A stretch of 64,000 nt of DNA from Salinimonas profundi (GTDB lineage: Bacteria > Pseudomonadota > Gammaproteobacteria > Enterobacterales > Alteromonadaceae), in the NCBI RefSeq assembly GCF_014750655.1, contig NZ_JABBXD010000011.1, positions 1-64,000 of the forward strand. The letters are read 5' to 3'. Every line of letters starts with the position of its first letter. The first letter of the stretch is position 1. Position numbers and translations under genes: made by a program. Positions 53,731-61,965 of the stretch are shown here, piece after piece. Under the pieces are notes generated by a model, which saw only the letters and a list, made by a program, of their open reading frames with translations, was not told the DNA's origin and searched no databases.

Positions 53731-55851
53731 ATGACGAAACACAAAATTGCGGTAATTACCGGTGCAGGATCAGGGATTGGATTAGCATTGACTAATGAAT
53801 TCTTATCAAGGGATCCAAATATGCTTGTTGTTGCACTGTGTCGTGATAGCTCAGAACTAGGAGCGTTCAATGAAAAATTTGAACCCCGCCTCATCATAGA
53901 ACACGTTGATTTTAATAACGAAGCGGCAACGATTGAAATTCAAGAAACGCTTAGCCAATACGAACAGATTGATTACTTAGTGCATTGTGCAGGTATTGTC
54001 ACACCGCTTAAACCTATTCAATCAATAGGCTACAAAGAATGGCGCACGGCACAAAGAATCAACTGCGATATCCCCTTTTTGATAACACAACTGTGCCTGG
54101 ATAAGTTTAAACATAGCCGCGTACTGTATTTGACAAGCGAGCAACCCGTTAGTGCAGTGAAAGGCGCATCAGCATACTGTGTGAGTAAAACGGCTTTAAA
54201 TATGGTGTGTAGTTGTTTTAGACAAGAAGTTAATGAAGATGTAGCTGTTTTTGCCACCGCAGCTCCCGGAAATGTTGATACAGCGATGCAAAAAAAAATC
54301 CGGCAAGTGCCAAGCGATGTACTGCCGATGTCGGCCTTTTTAAGAGGCTTACATGAAGAGAACAAGCTACTACCGCCGCGCCTTGTTGCACAATACCTTT
54401 GGCAATTGTTAAATCGTATAGACCCAAAGACATTTAGCAGAACAAATTGGGATTTATTGCAAAGCATTGACGAAGCGCCGCTCAACCCAATTGATACCAA
54501 TAAAACTATTTCAACGAAGCCAACTGAATCTGACTTACTGTCGTTGCGAAACAAGTTAAGCGGCAGTGTCTGGGACGTTGGAAGTACAGGCTATTCAGCG
54601 CGGCGTCATGTTTTTAATCGAGCCATTTCACATTTTCCATATGCGATAGTCGTGCCTGAGTCAGACGTCGATATCATTAATACAATTGACTATGCCAATC
54701 GCCTTAATTTACAAATATCAGTTAAAGGCGGCGGCCATGGGGTAACGGGTGCGGCCGTTATTGACGGTGGCATTGTCCTTGATATGTCTGCCTTTCAAAG
54801 TATAGAACTTTGCGCAGTTGGTCAGTCAGTAAGAGTGGGCGCGGGTGTGAAAAATCATAATTTGGATCTGTTCTTATCGAAATATAAGAAAGTGATCCCA
54901 TTAGGCACCTGCCCGGATGTCGGTGTTGTAGGAGCAACGTTAGGCGGCGGGATCGGTTTTTTGTCACGCAAACATGGGTTAAGTTGCGACAATGTCTTGG
55001 CGTTTAATCTGATCACAGCAGATGGTCAGCAAAGAGTTATAAACACTTTGGAACACTCTGATCTTTTTTGGGCACTACGCGGCAGTGGCGGCTCTCAATT
55101 TGGCGTTATCACCCACATAACATTTAGGCTGCACCCGGCTCCAGCTTATGTTCAAGGAGGTATCATTGAATGGCCAATTCAAAAGGCAAAGCCTATTTTA
55201 AAGCAATACAGCGATGCTGTACTGCAGGGGCCGAGAACGCAATTCTTATATGCATACATCGCTCGTTCAGCGTTACAAAATGCAAAAATATCAATTATGG
55301 GGTTTAGTGAAGACCCTGACTCCAACCTAAATAACATAGCAAAATGGGAAACGGATGCCGATATCTCTGTTACGCATAAACAATACATAGAGTGCCAGTC
55401 AAATGAATATGAACAAGGGCACGCACTTTATTGGCGCAATGGGATCATTGAAGGTGAACTTACGGAACAGTTTATTGATGCGCTTTTGCAATGCTATCAG
55501 TCTTGCCCAGACAACGCAGCGGGCATTATGCTCGATCCGTTATGTGGCGCGATCCAGGATATCGAGACCCATGAAACCGCATTTATTCATCGCGATGCCT
55601 CATTTGTATGTAGCATCACGGGTGTGACTCTGCCCGATCAAGACAATACCAAGGTTATAGACTGGGTTAATCAAACCTATGAACGATTATCCCCATTTTT
55701 TAATGGCCATGCCTACCAAAATTATGACATGGGCAACGACTGTCCATTGACCAGTTATTTCGGTCACCATGTAGAGCGTTTGATTGCTTTAAAAAAGAAA
55801 TACGACCCTCAACTTAGGTTTGCAGGCTCTTTGCAGCGGGATTTACAATAA
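53731..55851 (+). CDS. SDR-BBE fusion oxidoreductase
   Basis: This 706-residue protein joins a short-chain dehydrogenase (1-250: TGAGSGIG at 10-17, NAG-like HCAG at 85-88, Ser 136, Tyr 149 and Lys 153) to a berberine-bridge-type FAD oxidase (270-706: VKGGGHG with His 336 for covalent flavin, VGATLGGGIGFLSRKHGL, BBE end with YFGHHVERLIALKKKYDP). Each domain is usually a separate protein. The single frame is uninterrupted. A sequential oxidation of one substrate is a natural idea; the substrate is unknown. Confidence 0.85.
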   Translation: MTKHKIAVITGAGSGIGLALTNEFLSRDPNMLVVALCRDSSELGAFNEKFEPRLIIEHVDFNNEAATIEIQETLSQYEQIDYLVHCAGIVTPLKPIQSIGYKEWRTAQRINCDIPFLITQLCLDKFKHSRVLYLTSEQPVSAVKGASAYCVSKTALNMVCSCFRQEVNEDVAVFATAAPGNVDTAMQKKIRQVPSDVLPMSAFLRGLHEENKLLPPRLVAQYLWQLLNRIDPKTFSRTNWDLLQSIDEAPLNPIDTNKTISTKPTESDLLSLRNKLSGSVWDVGSTGYSARRHVFNRAISHFPYAIVVPESDVDIINTIDYANRLNLQISVKGGGHGVTGAAVIDGGIVLDMSAFQSIELCAVGQSVRVGAGVKNHNLDLFLSKYKKVIPLGTCPDVGVVGATLGGGIGFLSRKHGLSCDNVLAFNLITADGQQRVINTLEHSDLFWALRGSGGSQFGVITHITFRLHPAPAYVQGGIIEWPIQKAKPILKQYSDAVLQGPRTQFLYAYIARSALQNAKISIMGFSEDPDSNLNNIAKWETDADISVTHKQYIECQSNEYEQGHALYWRNGIIEGELTEQFIDALLQCYQSCPDNAAGIMLDPLCGAIQDIETHETAFIHRDASFVCSITGVTLPDQDNTKVIDWVNQTYERLSPFFNGHAYQNYDMGNDCPLTSYFGHHVERLIALKKKYDPQLRFAGSLQRDLQ

Positions 55852-55926
55852 ACCGTTAAGCTGGTGTAATACTTACTCAAGCGCTATGGCGATCAACCGT
55901 CAGTTGCAGTAATTAGGATATATACA

Positions 55927-56262
55927 GTGTTTAAATGGATGTTAGTTTTTACTCTACTTCTTCCCACCATTTGCTTTGCCGATACCGATGACTATGTTCA
56001 CGCAGACTTCTATCGCGGATTAGTTGGCCTTAAAAAACAGGTTGATGAGATTAATCGAGATTTACGACTATTGGAAAATGCTACGCTTTCCAATGCAGAA
56101 GTTAATCGTCGACTTGCGCGTATTGAACAAGATATTGATGCGGTGAAAACGTTATATAATGAAGCGACACGCAATTTGGCCAACACAGTATTAACATTAA
56201 CAGCCATCCTAGTTGCCGTTATTTCTGCGGTTATTGCTTGGATGAACCCACACTATTACTGA
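55927..56262 (+). CDS. Exported/membrane hypothetical protein with coiled coil
   Basis: This ~111-residue protein has a signal peptide (WMLVFTLLLPTICFA), a coiled coil (KQVDEINRDLRLLENAT and NRRLARIEQDIDAVKTLYNE) and a C-terminal membrane helix (VLTLTAILVAVISAVIAW). Starts are GTG 55927 or ATG 55939. It follows the SDR-BBE gene by 75 bp. No family was recognised. Confidence 0.55.
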   Translation: MFKWMLVFTLLLPTICFADTDDYVHADFYRGLVGLKKQVDEINRDLRLLENATLSNAEVNRRLARIEQDIDAVKTLYNEATRNLANTVLTLTAILVAVISAVIAWMNPHYY

Positions 56263-56361
56263 TATACAAGTGCTAGAAACGCCGAGACTACTTGTAAAAC
56301 AAACAACGCTCTACTTTTGTCAAAGGTCCCTTATTATCATTGTCTCATCTTCAACTTAGAC

Positions 56362-57066
56362 TCACATAACCGAATGCGAAAGCCAATACACGCTGCCTAA
56401 TGTTACAAAAAACAGAGGTTGATGTAACACATACACAGCAAGACTGTGACGTCCTAAAAACGTGATTTTAGTTGATAATTTCAGTGAAGCACAGGGATCT
56501 ATACCCTTAATAAACATATGGCCAACGCCAATGCCCAGCAATACAACGCCAACCCAAGGAAATAGTGCAACATAATCGTTGGGTGATGACGGCAGCCCCA
56601 ATTCCCATAAGTTAAACGGCCATTTACTTGTAACCACATTCGTTAAGAACAGTGTAATAATCCCTATCCCAATAAAACAAGCCATGACTGGATAACGTGC
56701 GAAGGGAAGGCATAGTACACTGGCCACGGCGATAAAGTGTAAAACACCAAAAAATATCCAATGACTATTGAAAAACCAATAAGTAAATAGTGATATAACG
56801 CATGCCCATACCACTATCCACATTATTCGCTTCGCAAAGGATTTCAAATCCACGCGTTGGTGATGAGCGAACACCAATGATGCACCCACACTTAAGAAAA
56901 AGAGTGATAAAATGACATACCGAAATTGTTTCCAGCCAGGACCATTTGGCACACTCCAATCTACCCAGCCAAAGAACCGCAAGTCATACGCGAAGTGAAA
57001 GATCACCATTAATACAATGGCGACCGTGCGCATGATGTCTAGGGTAACGTTGCGAGTGATGGGCAT
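56362..57066 (-). CDS. DUF1624 acyltransferase-like membrane protein
   Basis: This 234-residue protein has about seven helices and belongs to the DUF1624/heparan-alpha-glucosaminide acetyltransferase-like group: LDIMRTVAIVLMVIFHFAYD at the N-terminus, SVGASLVFA and HSLAVYVLHQPLFF at the C-terminus. It ends the copper operon running from cusA. Its role is unknown; possibly envelope modification. Confidence 0.75.
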   Translation of the reverse strand: MPITRNVTLDIMRTVAIVLMVIFHFAYDLRFFGWVDWSVPNGPGWKQFRYVILSLFFLSVGASLVFAHHQRVDLKSFAKRIMWIVVWACVISLFTYWFFNSHWIFFGVLHFIAVASVLCLPFARYPVMACFIGIGIITLFLTNVVTSKWPFNLWELGLPSSPNDYVALFPWVGVVLLGIGVGHMFIKGIDPCASLKLSTKITFLGRHSLAVYVLHQPLFFVTLGSVYWLSHSVM

Positions 57067-57077
57067 ACTGACGTCGC

Positions 57078-57563
57078 TTAATGATGCTTGTGGGGCTTTT
57101 TATCGCGGGTAGACGAATGTGAATGTATGACTTTCCATCCATTACTCGTTCGTTTAAACAAGTACGTTTGGTAGCCCTTTTTGTCAAATGTTGAGCCAGT
57201 TTTTCTTACTTCACCAGACACATTTACGGTCGTAATCGCCCATGCCATATCGTCATCAATTGTAATATCCATATCCAATATATCGATGGTGAGGCGTTTG
57301 AGTACTTCTTTCTCTGGCTCCACATGATTTTCGACGAGATCACTTAATCCTGTGTTTTGGCCGCCTGATTCAATGTATCGAGCACCTTTATGGTCGAGAT
57401 AGTGTTCATAAAAAGGCCGTCCTTGGCCCGACTCCCAACCGTTTTCAATAGCAATGATAATTTCTTCAATCGTCGCTTTGTCTTCATCTGCCTGTGATGC
57501 AAAGACGCCCAGTGTAGTTGTGCTTAACATCAGGACGAGTGAGATTCGTATAAGTAACGTCAT
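57078..57563 (-). CDS. Exported SnoaL/NTF2-like protein
   Basis: This 161-residue protein has a signal peptide (LVLMLSTTTLGVFA) and an NTF2-like fold (DDDMAWAITTVNVSGEVRKT, GWKVIHSHSSTRDKKPHKHH). The His-rich tail could bind metal. It follows the DUF4440 gene by 26 bp and precedes the DUF1624 gene. Confidence 0.65.
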   Translation of the reverse strand: MTLLIRISLVLMLSTTTLGVFASQADEDKATIEEIIIAIENGWESGQGRPFYEHYLDHKGARYIESGGQNTGLSDLVENHVEPEKEVLKRLTIDILDMDITIDDDMAWAITTVNVSGEVRKTGSTFDKKGYQTYLFKRTSNGWKVIHSHSSTRDKKPHKHH

Positions 57564-57589
57564 TTAAAGTTTTCCTATAAATTAAAGTG

Positions 57590-58069
57590 TTAATGGGACC
57601 AATGGATATGACTTATTTTCCAATGACCATTGATAAGGTTAAGTACCAGTGTTTCATTTCCTTGCTTATCAATTTGTTTACCTTTGTATGTGCCAAGGGT
57701 GTGGCTTCTGGCAATTGAGACCGCCGTATCCCCATAAACGCGAACATGATGTTCAATTGTTGTGGTTTTGACAGCCGCAGAAAATCGCATATCAGCGTGT
57801 AAATGATGTTGCCGATATTCTTCGGCACTGCGTTCTATTCGCGATCCCTCTAAAATAATGACTTCGGATGTCAATGCACTCATGACGTCATCCGCTTGGC
57901 CATTAGATAATGCTTCGTGATAAGCGAGCACACTGCGACCCGCTGCAGTATCCAAACCACTGAAGTGAGTTGCAGAGCGCTCTATTGATTTGGGTGGCTC
58001 ATGGGCAAACGTACTAAATGAAAGCAGCGCAATAGATAAAACAGTCGTTAAAACGTAATTAATTTTCAT
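57590..58069 (-). CDS. Exported DUF4440-like protein (second copy)
   Basis: This 159-residue paralog of 36647-37108 shares a signal peptide, RSVLAYHEALSNGQADDVMS, EVIILEGSRIERSAEEY and HWKISHIHWS. It follows copD, as in the first copCD set. Confidence 0.75.
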   Translation of the reverse strand: MKINYVLTTVLSIALLSFSTFAHEPPKSIERSATHFSGLDTAAGRSVLAYHEALSNGQADDVMSALTSEVIILEGSRIERSAEEYRQHHLHADMRFSAAVKTTTIEHHVRVYGDTAVSIARSHTLGTYKGKQIDKQGNETLVLNLINGHWKISHIHWSH

Positions 58070-58081
58070 ATAAATCCAAAG

Positions 58082-58996
58082 TTAAGATTGAGGACCAAGA
58101 ACAGTAGTCAAAGCAACGGTGATCAGAAAAATGCATAGTCCAATGAGCATTTCAATTTGAATCGAACGGCGCATGTCTATCGCTGCGTTACTGTGCGTTA
58201 AAAGCTTGGGCGTTAATTTTAATTTATGCCATGCGGCAAGCAGCAGGATCGCATTGACAAAGCCCAGCTTTAACAGCAGGCTTTGTCCATAGATTTGATT
58301 GAATAAATTACCTACAGAACCAACTAGCTCCCATGCTAGCAGAGTGCCGGCAAGGATCAGCAGGCTCACCAGTCCTATAGCAAGATGACCAAATTGCCGC
58401 ATCAGAGTGTAAAGCGGTGTAGGCGATAGGTGTAGGCATGCTGCTGACAACGGCCAAAGAGCGCCCATCCAGCTTAGCGCGATGATCACATGCACAGCTA
58501 ATGCATAACCATATGAACGTTCCAGTTGCACGGTATGCCCGGAAAGCATGAATACATATCCAACGCTCCCCCAAAGAATTATTGCACCAAGAAGAGTCAC
58601 GATAAAATGAGGCGTTTTTTTGCGAGCGAGTTGCCAATAAAACAATCCACAAAGAGCAATGCCGACGATGAATATGCACAGCCGACTTATTGCAATAGTC
58701 CCTAAAGTAGATTGTGCAACCATACGTTGCATGACCGGATCAAACATGCCTGTGAAACCCGTTTGAGACAGCGACCCCACTTGGAAAAAGAAATCCAACG
58801 TAGTCGCGAAAACACCAACTAAAGCAAACATAGCCATATACTTAATAATATGAGCTTGCAGAAGCAGACGAGCGTGAGATTGTTTTTCCAGGCTAAATGG
58901 CACTAAAAGAAGGATAAGAAATCCGCCCAAAAGCGCCGACAGTCCTAGATAGACAGTAAGCTTGGTGGATAGGATCAATACTTCCCAAATTGCCAT
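58082..58996 (-). CDS. copD: Inner-membrane copper protein CopD (second copy)
   Basis: This 304-residue protein has about eight helices of the CopD family (YLGLSALLGGFLILLL, GHTVQLERSYG, HVIIALSWMGALWPL and LLAAWHKLKLTP). It is adjacent to copC and a DUF4440 gene, the same three-gene order as at 35392-37108. Confidence 0.9.
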   Translation of the reverse strand: MAIWEVLILSTKLTVYLGLSALLGGFLILLLVPFSLEKQSHARLLLQAHIIKYMAMFALVGVFATTLDFFFQVGSLSQTGFTGMFDPVMQRMVAQSTLGTIAISRLCIFIVGIALCGLFYWQLARKKTPHFIVTLLGAIILWGSVGYVFMLSGHTVQLERSYGYALAVHVIIALSWMGALWPLSAACLHLSPTPLYTLMRQFGHLAIGLVSLLILAGTLLAWELVGSVGNLFNQIYGQSLLLKLGFVNAILLLAAWHKLKLTPKLLTHSNAAIDMRRSIQIEMLIGLCIFLITVALTTVLGPQS

Positions 58997-59010
58997 TTTA
59001 ATCTTCCTCT

Positions 59011-59412
59011 TTAATGGTCTTTGTGTTGACTATGGGCTTTTTTGTCATCTTGCATGGACTTGCTTCCGTGAACCATGAAGTCAAATGAACCGTCCATTTT
59101 GTGCCCATCCTCACCAAGTAACATCCACTGTGCGGTATAGTTACCCGGCGATAACGTCGGTAAGTCGTAATTAAAGAAAGTGCTAGACTCCATCGATGGA
59201 GAAAAATTAAAGTCGACAGGCTCGCCGTTTTGAGAATTTAACGTCAATTTGGCCAAACGAACTGGCTCAGTAAAAACAACGGACAATTGTGGAGGCGATG
59301 ACATTAACATCGCATTGTTTTTTGGCATGGACGTTTTCAACGATGTGTGAGCATAACTGCTTGTGCTCAAGAAAAGAGCGGTCAGTAAGAACGTTGACAA
59401 TAGTGTTTTCAT
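59011..59412 (-). CDS. copC: Periplasmic copper-binding protein CopC (second copy)
   Basis: This 133-residue protein has a signal peptide ending SSYAHTS and the CopC domain (SMPKNNAMLMSSPPQLSVVF, AQWMLLGEDGHKMDG) with expected His and DxH ligands. A His-rich C-terminal tail (KKAHSQHKDH) is absent in the other copy. It starts 18 bp after the reductase gene. Confidence 0.92.
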   Translation of the reverse strand: MKTLLSTFLLTALFLSTSSYAHTSLKTSMPKNNAMLMSSPPQLSVVFTEPVRLAKLTLNSQNGEPVDFNFSPSMESSTFFNYDLPTLSPGNYTAQWMLLGEDGHKMDGSFDFMVHGSKSMQDDKKAHSQHKDH

Positions 59413-59430
59413 AAATAAACCTCGGTAGTT

Positions 59431-61263
59431 TTAAGTAGTAGTAAATGGTGAAAATGAATCGATTTGTATAGCATTTTCATTGACGGAGTAGCGTAATAGT
59501 AATTGGGTTACATCGTTCATCATTGCCGGAGGACCGCAGAGGAAAAACAAACATCGATGGAGGCTACGGTGCGCAGACACAAATGCATTCAACGGCGTTT
59601 GTACGCGGCCCACCTGTCCATACCAAACAGAAGACGCGTTAGACACGATAGGTTGATAGGAGAAATTGGAATGCTGTGTTTCAACCGCTTTTAACCAGCA
59701 ATGATTTGCCAATTCAACAGGGTGTTTGGCGCCATAAAAGAGGGTTATAGGCAGTGTCGAATGCAAGCCAAATATTAGTTCATCGATTAGAGCTTTTAGA
59801 GGTGCTATACCCGAGCCCCCACCGACCAACACAATTTCTCGTACACCAAGGTCATCAAGTAAGTTAACCCCCCCTCGAGGCGCAACTATATCAACCACCG
59901 TGCCGATGCTTAAATTACCAAGGTGAAAAGAACCGATGCCAGGTCTTTGGTTGTTAGATTGTGCCGGTTGCATTTTTATATTGAATGTAAGCACGCCACT
60001 ACCATCATTTCGGTTTGCAACTGAATAATGCCTGACAGTGTTTGGATGGGAAAATGTAGCTGATTCAAAACGCGGCCAATAAGGCTGATAGCGTCTCGGT
60101 AAGTCTTTCGGAAACGCTAAAGATTGACCTTCTTTAATCGTGAATTGAACAAAACTGCCAGGCTTAAAATCCAGTGGAACACTGCCTTGATATTTAAATC
60201 TTAATTCTTTGATAAAGGGTGTAATGAATGTGTTTGAGAGCAACTCGCATGATACTGTTTTGGGGTTTGGAGACTCTACAAGCTGAACGTTGCCTTTCAA
60301 ATCAGTGTTTTGCTGACAAGCTAAACGATAACCGGACAACAACCTGTCTTGAGATAAGCGGTATCGTTCTGCAACTGAAATGGCAGCCGATGGATCAAGA
60401 CGCACAATACATTGGCCGCATGTTCCCCCTCCCCCACATACTGACTCAATAGAAAGGGCGTTATGCTGTAGGCAATCCAGAAGTGATTCATTGTCCTTAG
60501 CAACGACGTTTTGGAGGTAACCTTGCTGATCTCGTACCACTAAGTCTTGCTTTCTATACCACCACCCAATGAATACTTGCTTATTTTTAACGAGGCTAAC
60601 CAGCCACGTAATTCCTGAAATACTCAACAGCACAGTCAGTAACGCGAGAGCCTTGATCCACCAGTGATTAAATGAGCCGGTGTTCTGATAATCCATAAAG
60701 TGCAATAGCATCAACAAGTTTGTCCATTCCCTGTTGCTATCGACGACGCCGGCTAATTCCCCTGTTGATGCTCGGACATAAATGTGTGTCGTTTCTCTGT
60801 CTGATAAACGAACATGCCAAACCGATTGTCGCTCTCTGGGTAGATGCTCTATCGGCGGATCAACACGGCGCAAATCTTGAATAGGCGAAGTTAACCGGAA
60901 CTGATTGTTGACCAGATCACGGATATCGTTCGCTGTTAGTTCTATTTTATTTCCCTTTATCGCGTCTATTAACTCATACTCTCTTTCATGGGCATGTCTT
61001 GCATAGTGCGTCATAACCTTATAGGTCGGGTTTCCCAATAAGCTAAGCAGCTCAATAGAGAGCGCATTGGGTGAGCGTATAAGGACGTTCTCGACGGATA
61101 TTAGGTTTTGCGTTAATACACTTCCTGCAATAGCGTCACTTGCGATTCTGGAGAGCGGTTTACTGTGCTCAGCCTGTCCGAGTAAAAAACCCGTAGCGAG
61201 CCAAACCATTAATTGTGAAAACACAATCAATGCAAGGTATTTGTGAATGATCCGCCAGAACAT
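59431..61263 (-). CDS. PepSY/NqrF-like flavin and 2Fe-2S reductase
   Basis: This 610-residue inner-membrane protein has an N-terminal helix, a periplasmic PepSY-like part (about 35-195), a second helix (202-225), then a plant-type 2Fe-2S domain with Cys 276, 282, 285 and 316, an FAD domain (RHYSVANRND) and an NAD domain (LVGGGSGIAPLKALI, CGPPAMM). The order 2Fe-2S, FAD, NAD matches NqrF; fusion to PepSY resembles periplasmic ferric/copper reductases. It lies between a PepSY gene and copC, so it may move electrons from NAD(P)H to periplasmic Cu(II). Confidence 0.85.
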   Translation of the reverse strand: MFWRIIHKYLALIVFSQLMVWLATGFLLGQAEHSKPLSRIASDAIAGSVLTQNLISVENVLIRSPNALSIELLSLLGNPTYKVMTHYARHAHEREYELIDAIKGNKIELTANDIRDLVNNQFRLTSPIQDLRRVDPPIEHLPRERQSVWHVRLSDRETTHIYVRASTGELAGVVDSNREWTNLLMLLHFMDYQNTGSFNHWWIKALALLTVLLSISGITWLVSLVKNKQVFIGWWYRKQDLVVRDQQGYLQNVVAKDNESLLDCLQHNALSIESVCGGGGTCGQCIVRLDPSAAISVAERYRLSQDRLLSGYRLACQQNTDLKGNVQLVESPNPKTVSCELLSNTFITPFIKELRFKYQGSVPLDFKPGSFVQFTIKEGQSLAFPKDLPRRYQPYWPRFESATFSHPNTVRHYSVANRNDGSGVLTFNIKMQPAQSNNQRPGIGSFHLGNLSIGTVVDIVAPRGGVNLLDDLGVREIVLVGGGSGIAPLKALIDELIFGLHSTLPITLFYGAKHPVELANHCWLKAVETQHSNFSYQPIVSNASSVWYGQVGRVQTPLNAFVSAHRSLHRCLFFLCGPPAMMNDVTQLLLRYSVNENAIQIDSFSPFTTT

Positions 61264-61264
61264 T

Positions 61265-61963
61265 TCAGTCAGCTGCCTTTCGCGATGACGAAAAGGAATA
61301 AGGCAGCAATAGCAAGCCTGCTAATGCGGCCAACAGCCCTATGATAGTCATGCTCACTAATAGTGTATTACTAACGTCTTCACCGTCTTGGTAATCCATA
61401 ATATGGAGGCGCCATAACCAATCAAATACTTGCCAAGGGGCATGTCGAATATATTCAACCGTACCTGTGTCTTGACTGACGTAAAATGTTGGCGCAAGTG
61501 CGCCTTTAAATTCAACTCGCCATAATGGACGTCCTCGTTGCCCAACCGCACTATCCTCTTCGTTTTCACCCAGCAAGGTCACATTGTCGACCTCATACGA
61601 CCGACTTGACCTGGACATTGCGATGGCGGCGGCTTGTTTGTCTGACAACGGTTGGATGATGTCTCCAGATAAGCCGCTGATCAGGTGCGTCTTACTGGTG
61701 AGGGTTAATCGGTAAACCGGCATCTCCCCCACACTGCCCAAAACGATTGACTTAGCATCAGGGTAGCGAGCGACTATCTCATCAAAGCCAACGTTTACCG
61801 TTGACAATGATGAAAGCGCGGGCGAGCTTTTCATGAAATGATCGCCATGAATATAGTGGATATCAAACCAGACCATGTAGAGTCCACTCACTGACCAGAG
61901 GAGCATCTGCACACCGACAATCAACAGTAGGTATCGGTGTAACCGACGAGCAAGGCGACGCAT
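61265..61963 (-). CDS. PepSY-associated membrane protein
   Basis: This 232-residue protein has two to three helices (YLLLIVGVQMLLWSVSGLY, LLVSMTIIGLLAALAGLLLL), a DIHYIHG motif and a PepSY-like periplasmic domain with HIMDYQDGED. The ATG at 61963 fits the family start; a TTG at 61972 is in frame. It begins three bases after the cusA stop and ends one base before the next gene. It may serve as the membrane subunit of the reductase that follows. Confidence 0.75.
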   Translation of the reverse strand: MRRLARRLHRYLLLIVGVQMLLWSVSGLYMVWFDIHYIHGDHFMKSSPALSSLSTVNVGFDEIVARYPDAKSIVLGSVGEMPVYRLTLTSKTHLISGLSGDIIQPLSDKQAAAIAMSRSSRSYEVDNVTLLGENEEDSAVGQRGRPLWRVEFKGALAPTFYVSQDTGTVEYIRHAPWQVFDWLWRLHIMDYQDGEDVSNTLLVSMTIIGLLAALAGLLLLPYSFSSSRKAAD

Positions 61964-61965
61964 AA

